Positions 1 to 5,859 of a stretch of 7,890 nucleotides of DNA are shown one piece after another. Origin of the DNA: Candidatus Nomurabacteria bacterium. GTDB taxonomy: Bacteria > Patescibacteriota > Saccharimonadia > Saccharimonadales > Saccharimonadaceae. Position 1 is the first letter of the stretch. The number at the start of each line of letters is the position of its first letter. The stretch covers positions 1 through 7,890 of the forward strand of contig JAITSF010000065.1 in the NCBI GenBank assembly GCA_031287975.1. The letters run 5' to 3'. A program made the position numbers and the translations under genes. The notes beneath the pieces were generated by a model, which saw only the letters and a program-made list of their open reading frames with translations, did not search any database and had not been told where the DNA came from.

Positions 1-382
1 TGTGCAGTTGATCTGGCGTGATGCCGTCGATCGGCGAAATCGCGCCGCCTAAGACATGGTACGTGCCTTTGTATTGACCAGTATTTTCAATCGCCAAAAC
101 ATCAAACGGATCTTCCACCACCGCCACCAAAGTCTTGTCGCGTTCCGGATCGCTATAAAGTTTCGAAACTGTTTCGCCGCTGTCGATAAAGGCGAAAGTT
201 ACCGGGCAAAGTTTAATTCTTTCGTGTAAATGTTCTAGCGTTCCAGCCAGTCGTCGCGAGGTATGGGTGTCGTTTTTTAACAAAAACAAGGCATAGCGCT
301 CAGCGGTGCGAGCGCCCACGCCAGGCAACACGCCGATATTTTCGATCAGCTCGCTTAAAGCTTTCGGCAAAACATTCGCCAT
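1..382 (-). CDS. recR: Recombination mediator protein RecR (N-terminal 127 residues; 3' end outside window)
   Basis: RecR acts with RecO/RecF to load RecA on gapped DNA in the cytoplasm. The visible part starts with MANVLPKALSELIENIGVLP and holds a helix-hairpin-helix (LPGVGARTAERYALFLL, about residues 19-35). The linker that normally carries a four-Cys zinc finger follows (about 57-82), then the start of a Toprim domain (VVEDPFDVLAIE, about 88-99) and the RecR-typical YHVLGGAISPIDGI (about 108-121). Of the usual CxxC...CxxC only Cys59 is left: the other positions read Thr, Ser and Tyr, while the following SDPERD anchor is intact. The ATG lies 8 nt after the ybaB stop with no clear Shine-Dalgarno, which suggests translational coupling to ybaB. 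The gene runs off the left edge, so the C-terminus is unseen. Identity is firm. Confidence 0.96.
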   Translation of the reverse strand, partial: MANVLPKALSELIENIGVLPGVGARTAERYALFLLKNDTHTSRRLAGTLEHLHERIKLCPVTFAFIDSGETVSKLYSDPERDKTLVAVVEDPFDVLAIENTGQYKGTYHVLGGAISPIDGITPDQLH

Positions 383-390
383 AATTCGGA

Positions 391-687
391 CTACAGCCCC
401 AAACTACCCAGGTTGCCCATCATCGGCTTCATTTTTTCGGCGGCTAGCTCTTGAGCCTCTTTCAAGCCGTCGCGGATAGCGGCTTTGACCCAACCCTCCA
501 GATCAACAATATTATTCAGGTCGATTTTGGCTTTGTCGAACTTAACATCAACAACTTTCAGCTCGCCGTTAAACTGGATCAACACCGCGCCATCGCCGGC
601 TTCAACCTCGACGATCTCCTTGCCCAGCTCCTTTTGCAGCTTGCGCATTTGGTTTAACATTTTCATTTGATCGCCTATTCCAGCCAT
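391..687 (-). CDS. ybaB: YbaB/EbfC family nucleoid-associated protein
   Basis: This 98-residue protein is the normal size for the YbaB/EbfC family, small dimeric DNA-binding proteins with a tweezer-like shape found in the nucleoid. It has the family layout. An N-terminal Met/Gln/Lys-rich helix (about 1-25, MKMLNQMRKLQKEL) is followed by a strand region with GDGAVLIQFNGELKVVDVKF (about 31-50). Then comes a helix with the family-typical ...LEGWVKAAIRDGLKEAQELA segment and a Met/Gly-rich tail (MKPMMGNLGSLGL). A strong Shine-Dalgarno (AAGGAGG) lies a few bases before the ATG. The gene sits between the GT39-like gene and recR, 8 nt before recR, matching the common ybaB-recR pairing near dnaX. It contains no cysteine. 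Its exact role beyond DNA binding is not settled in the family. Confidence 0.95.
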   Translation of the reverse strand: MAGIGDQMKMLNQMRKLQKELGKEIVEVEAGDGAVLIQFNGELKVVDVKFDKAKIDLNNIVDLEGWVKAAIRDGLKEAQELAAEKMKPMMGNLGSLGL

Positions 688-709
688 AATTTCCTCCTTA
701 TTTTTATCT

Positions 710-718
710 ATTTTAGCA
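710..718 (-). promoter_or_regulatory. Candidate extended -10 promoter for ybaB-recR
   Basis: On the minus strand the string TGCTAAAAT (TGN plus TAAAAT, five of six matches to TATAAT) lies 22 bases before the ybaB ATG. It would start a short leader that carries the AAGGAGG site. No good -35 box is at the proper spacing; the nearby TTGACG overlaps the preceding stop codon and is too close. The same nine bases occur before the GT39-like gene at 2164-2172. Confidence 0.4.
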
Positions 719-720
719 CG

Positions 721-2157
721 TCAACGAGTTTTTTGATAGATTTTCAAAACCACGTAATCTTTGGAATTGCCGTTAGTAACAATCCGCGCTGGCGAGCTGG
801 TTTTTTGGTAGAAGGTCGACGGGATAAAAATCTGGGTTTCGGCGCGCGGATCGACCGACGAGCCGATGACGACATTCGAAAACTCCGCTTTCAAAGTGTT
901 GTACAGCCCAATATTCGCTCCGTCCACCACCAACGAAATGCTGTGCGCCCGCAAGTTTGTCAGCTCTTCACGCACGATTTGGTAAGTTTCGTTGCGAGTA
1001 TAGATAACATTTTTGTCGTAGTAATTCGAAGCGTTGTACTGGGAAAAATTCGATAAAATCAGCCCAAAAACCAAAACTCCAATCGGCAGCAAGCCGAATA
1101 ACCGCGCGTACGGATTAACCGGAAACAACCGATACCACTTGCCGATAATAGTTTTAATACCGAACGAAGTTAGAAAAACGTACGGGATAAACAAAATATA
1201 AGAATTTGTAATATCAAACATCGAAACCGCAAAAGCTACCGCCCCCAGCCCCAAAAACAGCTGCGAGCGGGCCGAGAAAAACTGCCGAGCCAGCGCCACT
1301 ACACCGATAATCACCAACGCGATCTCCACAATATTGAAAAACGGCGTCGCCAAACCAAACGAGTCGATACTCCACGGCATAATCATAGCTTGGAGATTAT
1401 GCCAAACATCGCTCGGCGCAAAAACCAGCGTGTCAACCCCAAACAAAGTTTGTAGCAAGCTAGGCTGACTAACCAACGCAAAAACCAGCGGCAACAGCAG
1501 CCCGACTGCCACCACCGAACCAAGTAAAGTCTGCCAAACTTTCATGCGTTTAATCAGCAGCCGGACTTTGGGGTGAAAAATCGCAATCGCCGCCAACGCC
1601 GCCAACAGGTAAATTCCCAGCGGTGAATAAACACCGATAACTGTCGCTAAAATTGTTACCAAAATCCACAAAGTGCGGTTTTTGTTCGACGTTAAATATT
1701 TCGAAATCGCGAAAATCGCCAGCGTCAGCAAAAACATGCTCATTATCATCGGCGCTCCCAACCGCGCGTAATTTAGGAAAAACACACTAGACGAAACTAT
1801 CAAACCAGCGATAACCGCTACATTGCTGCGTACTAAATTCCGCACACTCGCCACCGCCAATCCGCCGGTTAAAACCCCTAACAATACCGAAACCAGCCGA
1901 ATCCCGAAGATGCTTGGACCAAAAATCTGAATACTAAGATATTGTAAAAAGTGATACGGCAAATCAATAAACGAATCTGGAAAAGCAAACCCGCCGGACA
2001 AAGTCAAACTTTGCAGCTCCAGCTCGCTTAACCCTATCGGATTGCGCGCAAACCCAAAAACCACAAAAATATACAGCATAAACGCCACAAAGAAAAACCC
2101 GACAACATGGCGGTTTTGGTATAGTGTGGACTTGGAAAAAACCGATTTGAAACTCAT
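721..2157 (-). CDS. GT39/ArnT-PMT-like multi-pass membrane glycosyltransferase
   Basis: A 478-residue integral membrane protein with about 11 hydrophobic segments (roughly 17-38, 85-105, 112-131, 137-155, 161-176, 178-194, 207-229, 272-291, 298-312, 318-335, 352-370). A polar C-terminal domain of about 105 residues follows, probably outside the membrane. The first loop and second helix resemble GT-C enzymes of the GT39/ArnT/PMT type: LPYHFLQYLSIQIFGPSIFG, then IRLVSVLLGVLTGG, equal to the family's PLYHLL...LFG...RLPSALLG. Such enzymes move a sugar from a lipid-phosphate donor to a lipid or protein on the outer face. The usual Asp-Glu pair in the first loop is replaced by SELE (about 44-47), so Glu45 or Glu47 would have to serve. 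Donor and acceptor cannot be told. There is no Shine-Dalgarno, and an extended -10 sits just upstream. It separates dnaB from ybaB-recR. Confidence 0.7.
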   Translation of the reverse strand: MSFKSVFSKSTLYQNRHVVGFFFVAFMLYIFVVFGFARNPIGLSELELQSLTLSGGFAFPDSFIDLPYHFLQYLSIQIFGPSIFGIRLVSVLLGVLTGGLAVASVRNLVRSNVAVIAGLIVSSSVFFLNYARLGAPMIMSMFLLTLAIFAISKYLTSNKNRTLWILVTILATVIGVYSPLGIYLLAALAAIAIFHPKVRLLIKRMKVWQTLLGSVVAVGLLLPLVFALVSQPSLLQTLFGVDTLVFAPSDVWHNLQAMIMPWSIDSFGLATPFFNIVEIALVIIGVVALARQFFSARSQLFLGLGAVAFAVSMFDITNSYILFIPYVFLTSFGIKTIIGKWYRLFPVNPYARLFGLLPIGVLVFGLILSNFSQYNASNYYDKNVIYTRNETYQIVREELTNLRAHSISLVVDGANIGLYNTLKAEFSNVVIGSSVDPRAETQIFIPSTFYQKTSSPARIVTNGNSKDYVVLKIYQKTR

Positions 2158-2163
2158 GGGAAT

Positions 2164-2172
2164 ATTTTAGCA
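2164..2172 (-). promoter_or_regulatory. Extended -10 element, probably for a leaderless GT39-like mRNA
   Basis: TGCTAAAAT on the minus strand fits the TGN-TATAAT extended -10 form. Its last base is 7 positions from the A of the ATG at 2157, so transcription would begin at or next to the start codon. The bases before the ATG (TATTCCC) hold no Shine-Dalgarno, which agrees with a leaderless message. The -35 region is weak (ATGCAT at 17 bases). Confidence 0.45.
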
Positions 2173-2217
2173 TAAAGTAGTTTCTAATGCATCTTGGGAG
2201 AGGTATTTTCTCGCAAC

Positions 2218-2371
2218 CCCACCACCCCCACTTGCGAACGCGGTCGATTTTGACGTTGAAAAAGTTTTTTCTTCCTCCGACGAATCACCGAAGCATATTC
2301 GGCTTTCGCCGGAGAAAATCAAAAAACTTTTTCCACAAAACCGAAGCGTCCGACAAGTTGGGGGTAGTGGG
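2218..2371 (-). ncRNA. Candidate rod-shaped structured RNA in the dnaB-GT39 intergenic region
   Basis: No gene is supported in 2158-2434. Read on the minus strand, most of it folds into one long hairpin. H1 pairs 2371-2354 with 2234-2218 (17 bp, one bulged A). H2 pairs 2352-2346 with 2241-2235 (7 bp). H3 pairs 2343-2336 with 2252-2245 (8 bp). H4 pairs 2333-2321 with 2270-2258 (13 bp, GAAAAAGTTTTTT with AAAAAACTTTTTC). H5/H6 pair 2318-2305 with 2284-2271 (14 bp). H7 pairs 2302-2298 with 2292-2288 (5 bp) and is capped by UAUGC. That is about 64 pairs in 154 nt with only small bulges and loops. At least five pairs are G-U on this strand and would be A-C mismatches on the plus strand, which fixes the likely sense. 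No U-run follows, so it is not a simple terminator, and I see no dedicated promoter. It may be part of the dnaX-dnaB transcript or a processed RNA. The family is not recognised. Confidence 0.5.
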
Positions 2372-2434
2372 CGGATTCGACCCGTGCCTGAGGGGGTGTT
2401 AGGGGGTTTATTCGTCAAGAGGGCGGAAACCTGA

Positions 2435-3790
2435 TCACTTATGTTTCGCGTACGAAGAAAACCGCAAAATTTCTGGCTCGAAGTACAGTTCGACTTTGCC
2501 CTGTTCGCCGTTGCGGTGTTTGGCAATAATAAGGTCGGCGATATTGGCGCGTTCGGAATCATCATCGTAATAATCATCGCGGTTGATAAACATCACGATG
2601 TCAGCATCTTGTTCGATCGAGCCGGACTCACGCAAGTCGGAGAGTTGCGGTTTTTTGTCGCTGCGCGATTCAATTGAGCGCGACAACTGGCTAATCGCCA
2701 AAACCGGCACGTCCAAATCGCGCGCAATCAGCTTCAGCCCGCGGCTGATTTCGCCGACTTCATTAACACGATTGCCGTCTTTGGACGGTGTGCTGGCGCT
2801 CATCAGCTGTAAATAGTCAACCACGATCAACCCCAGTTCATTTTGCTTGGGCAGTTTGGCGGCAATCCGCCGCGCCTTAGTTAACAGCTCGGTAATTGTC
2901 AAGTTGGATTTGTCGTCAATATAAATCGGCGCTTGTTCCAGCTCGTTGATCGACTCCGACAGCTTCGAAAATTCATCGCCCTGAAACCGACCGGAACGAA
3001 TGTGGTCGTGTTTGATCCGCGAATGCGACGCCAAAATACGGTCGGTCAACTGGTCTTTGCCCATTTCTAGCGAAAAATAAATCACAGATTTTTTCTCTTT
3101 GACAGCGATGTTAGTCATAAAATTCTGTGCCAAAGCCGATTTACCCATACCGGGCCGGGCCGCCAATACAATCAAATCGGTTTTTTGGAAACCGGACAGT
3201 TTCTTGTCAAGATCGCCATAACCAGTCCGCGTGCCGCGCAGCTCATTAGGATTATCAGCCAACTTTTCGATTCTAACCAACGCGTGCGACAAAAGGCTGT
3301 CAAATTTCTGAGCCTCGCCGCCAGAAAGATCCGAGCGTGCGTGAAACACTAAAGCCTCGATTTGATCGCTGATTTCGCTAGTGGACAACTCCTCGTTATA
3401 TGGCAAGCCGCCGATCTCTGTCGCCACGCGGATATAATTGCGCCGGATGGCGGCGTTGCGAATAATTTCGGCGTAAGCGGTGGCGTTGCTGGCGTTCGGC
3501 ACATAATCCGACAGTTCCGCGAGGTAGGCTTTGCCGCCGACATCAGCCAAGTTTTTATCACTGCGCAGCCGTGTGGTTACGGTTAACAAATCAACCGGTC
3601 GGTTAGTGTCGTAAAGTTTCATCATAGCGCTGAAAATCAACCTGTGATTTGGCTCGTAAAATTCGCCGGCGGTGATTTTGTCGGCCACGTCAGTCAGAAC
3701 TTCTTCGTCCTGTAAAACCGCGCCTAGCAAACTCATTTCGGCGTCGATATCTTGCGGCGGCACGCGTAAATTCTCGGTTTTTTCGCTCAT
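2435..3790 (-). CDS. dnaB: Replicative DNA helicase DnaB
   Basis: A hexameric RecA-fold ATPase that unwinds DNA at the replication fork and binds the primase and the clamp loader. At 451 residues it has normal full length and shows no intein. The N-terminal domain (about 8-110) has the family start VPPQDIDAEMSLLGAVL. The C-terminal RecA-like domain begins near 185 (RGTRTGYGDLDKKLSGFQ). It carries Walker A ARPGMGKSA (211-219), YFSLEM (238-243), Walker B LIVVDYLQLM (321-330), the VLAISQLSR segment (363-371), LSDLRESGSIEQDADIVMFI (383-402) and KHRNGEQG (424-431) near the arginine finger. The start is set by GGAGGAG seven bases before the ATG. The ATG overlaps the dnaX stop as ATGA, so the two are translationally coupled. 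The protein has no cysteine. The stop is TGA. Confidence 0.98.
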   Translation of the reverse strand: MSEKTENLRVPPQDIDAEMSLLGAVLQDEEVLTDVADKITAGEFYEPNHRLIFSAMMKLYDTNRPVDLLTVTTRLRSDKNLADVGGKAYLAELSDYVPNASNATAYAEIIRNAAIRRNYIRVATEIGGLPYNEELSTSEISDQIEALVFHARSDLSGGEAQKFDSLLSHALVRIEKLADNPNELRGTRTGYGDLDKKLSGFQKTDLIVLAARPGMGKSALAQNFMTNIAVKEKKSVIYFSLEMGKDQLTDRILASHSRIKHDHIRSGRFQGDEFSKLSESINELEQAPIYIDDKSNLTITELLTKARRIAAKLPKQNELGLIVVDYLQLMSASTPSKDGNRVNEVGEISRGLKLIARDLDVPVLAISQLSRSIESRSDKKPQLSDLRESGSIEQDADIVMFINRDDYYDDDSERANIADLIIAKHRNGEQGKVELYFEPEILRFSSYAKHK

Positions 3791-5163
3791 AATGCTTCTC
3801 CTCCTCCCATTATATCAGCAACCGCCGCTAAAGTCTGGTTTTTTGGTTTTACACCGTCAGAAATGACAATTTCCGGCGGCGTGTCGTAAAGTCCACCTAG
3901 CGCGGAATTCAACACGCTCTTCCATTTCGACTCCTGCATCCTGGCGCGGAAAATTTTGCTAGTGAAATACAGCGTCAAAGTTTCGCCGTCGTAATCGTGG
4001 CTGGCGGTGGCTAAAGAACTGCCGCAAGTTCGGTTGATTTTGGTAGCAGCAGCGACAAATTTATCCCAATCAACCGTAGCTGGCAAGTCTGCTTCGGCCG
4101 GCTTTTTAACCGGTTTTATCGTCTCGTCATGAGACGATACTTCTGTCAAAGCCTCCGAAACCACCGGCTTAACCGGCTCAGCTCTCAACAAAGCCGGTGC
4201 TCCATCCCCCAGCTTCAATTCTCCAACCTCCACTAAGTGCGCTGCTAACACTGCCCGCAATTTCAAATAAATATCAAAAGCCTCGACACTATCGACTAGC
4301 TTGTCGATCAACTCAAACAATTCCGGCTGCTGGGTAGCTTGCTCCAACAATTTCTTAATCAACTGATCAGCCACTGTCCGACCGGACACGCCAGCGCTTT
4401 CCAGCTCGCTCAAAACTTGTATAAGTTTGGCGGTATCTCTAGCCTTAATCGCCGCCACTACCGCCGCGATTTTCTTGTCTGGCGCCAAACCTAAAATATC
4501 TTCCACTATGTTGGCGTCAATCTTGCCGTCCAAATTACCTAATTGGTCGAGCAGTGAAATCGAATCCCGCAAACTGCCGCCGCCGCGCTCAGCGATAATC
4601 TTCAAAGCCTCGTCCGTGATGTCGATTTTCTCGGCGTCGGCGATTTTGCGCAAATGTTTGGCAACCTTTTTTAGCTCCACCGGCCGAAAATGGTAGCGCT
4701 GCGCCCGACTCAAAATCGTCGCCGGCAACTTTTGCGGGTCGGTAGTTGCGAGGATAAAAACCACGTGCGCCGGCGGCTCTTCCAGCAGTTTCAAAAAGGT
4801 GTTAAAGGCATCATGTTTCATCGAATGGACTTCGTCGATAATATAAATTTTATATTTATCCCGAATCGGCGCGATAACGGACTTCTCAATCAACTCCTTG
4901 ATATCTTCTTTCAGCCCATGCGAAGCAGCGTCGATCTCGATAATATCAAAAGATTCCGCCGTGTCCACAATTTGGTTCAGTTGCCGCGCCAAAATCCGCG
5001 CTACCGAAGTTTTGCCAGTGCCGCGCTGACCAGTCAACAAATAAGCATGCGAAACCCGCCCGCTCTTCACAGCCGCCTCCAAAACCGTCGTAATGTGATC
5101 CTGACCGATAACCTCGCTCAATCTAGCCGGCCGATATTTGCGATACAGCGCTACTTGCCCCAT
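3787..5163 (-). CDS. dnaX: DNA polymerase III clamp-loader subunit gamma/tau (DnaX), zinc module absent
   Basis: The AAA+ ATPase of the clamp loader, which opens and loads the beta clamp. This 458-residue protein begins with the family's ALYRKYRPARLSEVIGQDHI. It shows Walker A GQRGTGKTS (45-53), Walker B YIIDEVH (107-113), sensor 1 ILATTD (137-142), the SRC-type motif as SRAQ (152-155) and sensor 2 GSLRDSISLLDQ (196-207). A collar domain follows, then a Pro/Lys/Glu linker (about 330-372) with KPV repeats. Last is a C-terminal domain (about 375-440) like a small tau tail. The four-Cys zinc module usually found between the Walker A helix and DIIEIDAAS is missing (QLNQIVDTAESF instead), and the Cys of the SRC motif is Ala. 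The Arg of that motif is kept, so ATPase function looks intact. GGAG lies 5 bases before the ATG. Confidence 0.97.
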   Translation of the reverse strand: MGQVALYRKYRPARLSEVIGQDHITTVLEAAVKSGRVSHAYLLTGQRGTGKTSVARILARQLNQIVDTAESFDIIEIDAASHGLKEDIKELIEKSVIAPIRDKYKIYIIDEVHSMKHDAFNTFLKLLEEPPAHVVFILATTDPQKLPATILSRAQRYHFRPVELKKVAKHLRKIADAEKIDITDEALKIIAERGGGSLRDSISLLDQLGNLDGKIDANIVEDILGLAPDKKIAAVVAAIKARDTAKLIQVLSELESAGVSGRTVADQLIKKLLEQATQQPELFELIDKLVDSVEAFDIYLKLRAVLAAHLVEVGELKLGDGAPALLRAEPVKPVVSEALTEVSSHDETIKPVKKPAEADLPATVDWDKFVAAATKINRTCGSSLATASHDYDGETLTLYFTSKIFRARMQESKWKSVLNSALGGLYDTPPEIVISDGVKPKNQTLAAVADIMGGGEAL

Positions 5164-5183
5164 TTTTTCTCCATTCTAAATTT

Positions 5184-5212
5184 ATTCTACACCAGTTCTC
5201 AAAATTTGTCTG
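5184..5212 (-). promoter_or_regulatory. Candidate sigma70-type promoter for dnaX-dnaB
   Basis: On the minus strand CAGACA (5212-5207, four of six matches to TTGACA), a 17-base spacer and TAGAAT (5189-5184, five of six) lie before dnaX. Transcription would begin near 5177, leaving a short leader with the GGAG site. The -35 box is weak. A second, more distant pair with the same CAGACA string and GATAAT at 16 bases lies further upstream, so the true start is uncertain. Confidence 0.4.
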
Positions 5213-5277
5213 TTGTGAAATATACATAGGCAAACATTATCTAAGTCCAACAATCAATGTCTGGCGATAATGACAGC

Positions 5278-5306
5278 TTTACATATAAAGAAAAGTGTTA
5301 TATAAT
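5278..5306 (+). promoter_or_regulatory. Strong sigma70-type promoter for the plus-strand membrane protein
   Basis: TTTACA (5278-5283), a spacer of exactly 17 bases and a perfect TATAAT (5301-5306). Transcription would start near 5313. That puts the ATG at 5324 only about 10 bases into the mRNA, and the ATG at 5369 about 56 bases in. It is divergent from the dnaX promoter. Confidence 0.75.
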
Positions 5307-5336
5307 TAGAAGAGGTGCGCATTATGGCGCAGCAAT

Positions 5337-5350
5337 CGGGAATCGTCCCG
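5337..5350 (+). promoter_or_regulatory. Small leader hairpin before the GGAGGT ribosome binding site
   Basis: CGGGA-ATCG-TCCCG forms a perfect 5-bp stem with a 4-base loop. If translation begins at 5369 it sits in the 5' UTR, 8 bases before the GGAGGT site at 5359-5364. If translation begins at 5324 it lies in the coding region. It is short and may be chance. Confidence 0.25.
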
Positions 5351-5368
5351 CGAACATTGGAGGTAAAA

Positions 5369-5797
5369 ATGGAAGGCAGAAAGTACACAGTTATCGATCC
5401 TACAGCACCAGCACCGCCTGCGCCACTGTATCCACCACAGTATCCACCGCAACAGCCCTATCCAGACCAGCAACAGACTTACGATCAGACCCAGTATCCA
5501 CCACCGCAGCAGCCCTACCCAGACCAGCAGTTTTACGGTCAGTATCCACCCCAAAACCCGACCGTAAAACAAGAATTTCCGTTTCGATTGTTGTGGGTAT
5601 TTGTAGGCGCAGTGATTATGGCGTTTGTTTGCTTCGGTAAGGCGCAACAAAATTTCGAACTATGGTCGTTCGCCAGAGTCTTCGGAATGAGTGAAGGTCT
5701 TGGCGGAATGTTGATCTACAGTCTTTTCACTATCATAGCTGCGGGTGCGGCTGTGGTCACTGGGATCTCGTTATTCAAGTACTTCACGAATAAGTAA
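5369..5797 (+). CDS. Small membrane protein with Pro/Gln/Tyr-rich N-terminal tail; function unknown
   Basis: I do not recognise a family. From ATG 5369 the protein has 142 residues. A short start (MEGRKYTVIDPTAPAPPAP) is followed by a low-complexity tail (about 20-63) built of YPPQ/YPDQ units. Then come two hydrophobic segments, about 71-89 (LLWVFVGAVIMAFVCFG) and about 108-134 (LGGMLIYSLFTIIAAGAAVV), and a short KYFTNK end. The tail contains an imperfect internal duplication (5437-5475 and 5491-5529) that differs mainly at third codon positions. The 5369 start is preferred because GGAGGT stands 5 bases before it. An in-frame ATG at 5324, with GAGGTG 6 bases before it, would add 15 residues. 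The lone Cys is in the first membrane segment. The gene is monocistronic, with its own promoter and terminator, and converges on the PH-like gene. Confidence 0.75.
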   Translation: MEGRKYTVIDPTAPAPPAPLYPPQYPPQQPYPDQQQTYDQTQYPPPQQPYPDQQFYGQYPPQNPTVKQEFPFRLLWVFVGAVIMAFVCFGKAQQNFELWSFARVFGMSEGLGGMLIYSLFTIIAAGAAVVTGISLFKYFTNK

Positions 5798-5813
5798 TCC
5801 ATCTTAGCCAAAG

Positions 5814-5843
5814 GCCCCGATAGGATATATATCCAATCGGGGC
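5814..5843. terminator. Shared bidirectional terminator between convergent genes
   Basis: A 30-base near-perfect palindrome: GCCCCGAT, A, GGATAT, then ATATCC, A, ATCGGGGC. The only break is an A-A mismatch. On the plus strand it is followed by TTTGCTT, so termination is better for the membrane-protein gene. On the minus strand the U-run after it is weak. It lies 17 bases after the plus-strand stop and 17 bases beyond the stop of the minus-strand gene. Confidence 0.75.
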
Positions 5844-5859
5844 TTTGCTTATGAGGGGC

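Noticed and set aside
720..725. TTGACG on the minus strand as a -35 box for ybaB
   Set aside because: It overlaps the GT39 stop codon and sits only a few bases from the -10, so the spacing is wrong.
2218..2371. Rod as SRP RNA, RNase P RNA or canonical 6S RNA
   Set aside because: No GGAAGGAAGCAGC-type SRP apex, no GAGGAAAGTC P4 string, and no large central bubble of 6S type. The internal loops are only a few bases.
2373..2381. GGATTCGAC on the plus strand, identical to the tmRNA 5' D-loop signature, with a G-rich stretch before it
   Set aside because: A matching T-arm, acceptor 3' strand and tag frame are not found at a proper distance on either side, and the expected length would run through dnaB. 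The G-rich stretch is better explained as part of the minus-strand rod.
2413..2418. TTGACG on the minus strand as a promoter for the rod RNA
   Set aside because: No acceptable -10 hexamer is found at 15-19 bases; the spacing falls in C-rich sequence.
2167..2577. Open frames across the dnaB-GT39 gap (minus 2167-2577 and plus 2187-2402)
   Set aside because: They overlap dnaB or the paired rod, lack ribosome binding sites, have low-quality composition, and follow from the folded sequence rather than from protein coding.
4096..4114. dnaX programmed -1 frameshift making a short gamma form (GTT AAA AAG in the linker, TGA soon in the -1 frame)
   Set aside because: The heptamer is T AAA AAG, not A AAA AAG, so P-site re-pairing is poor. 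The strong hairpin lies before rather than after it, and no internal Shine-Dalgarno is evident.
4690..5229. Long plus-strand frame opposite dnaX (and similar frames opposite dnaB and the GT39-like gene)
   Set aside because: These are antisense shadows of well-identified genes with no ribosome binding site or family resemblance.
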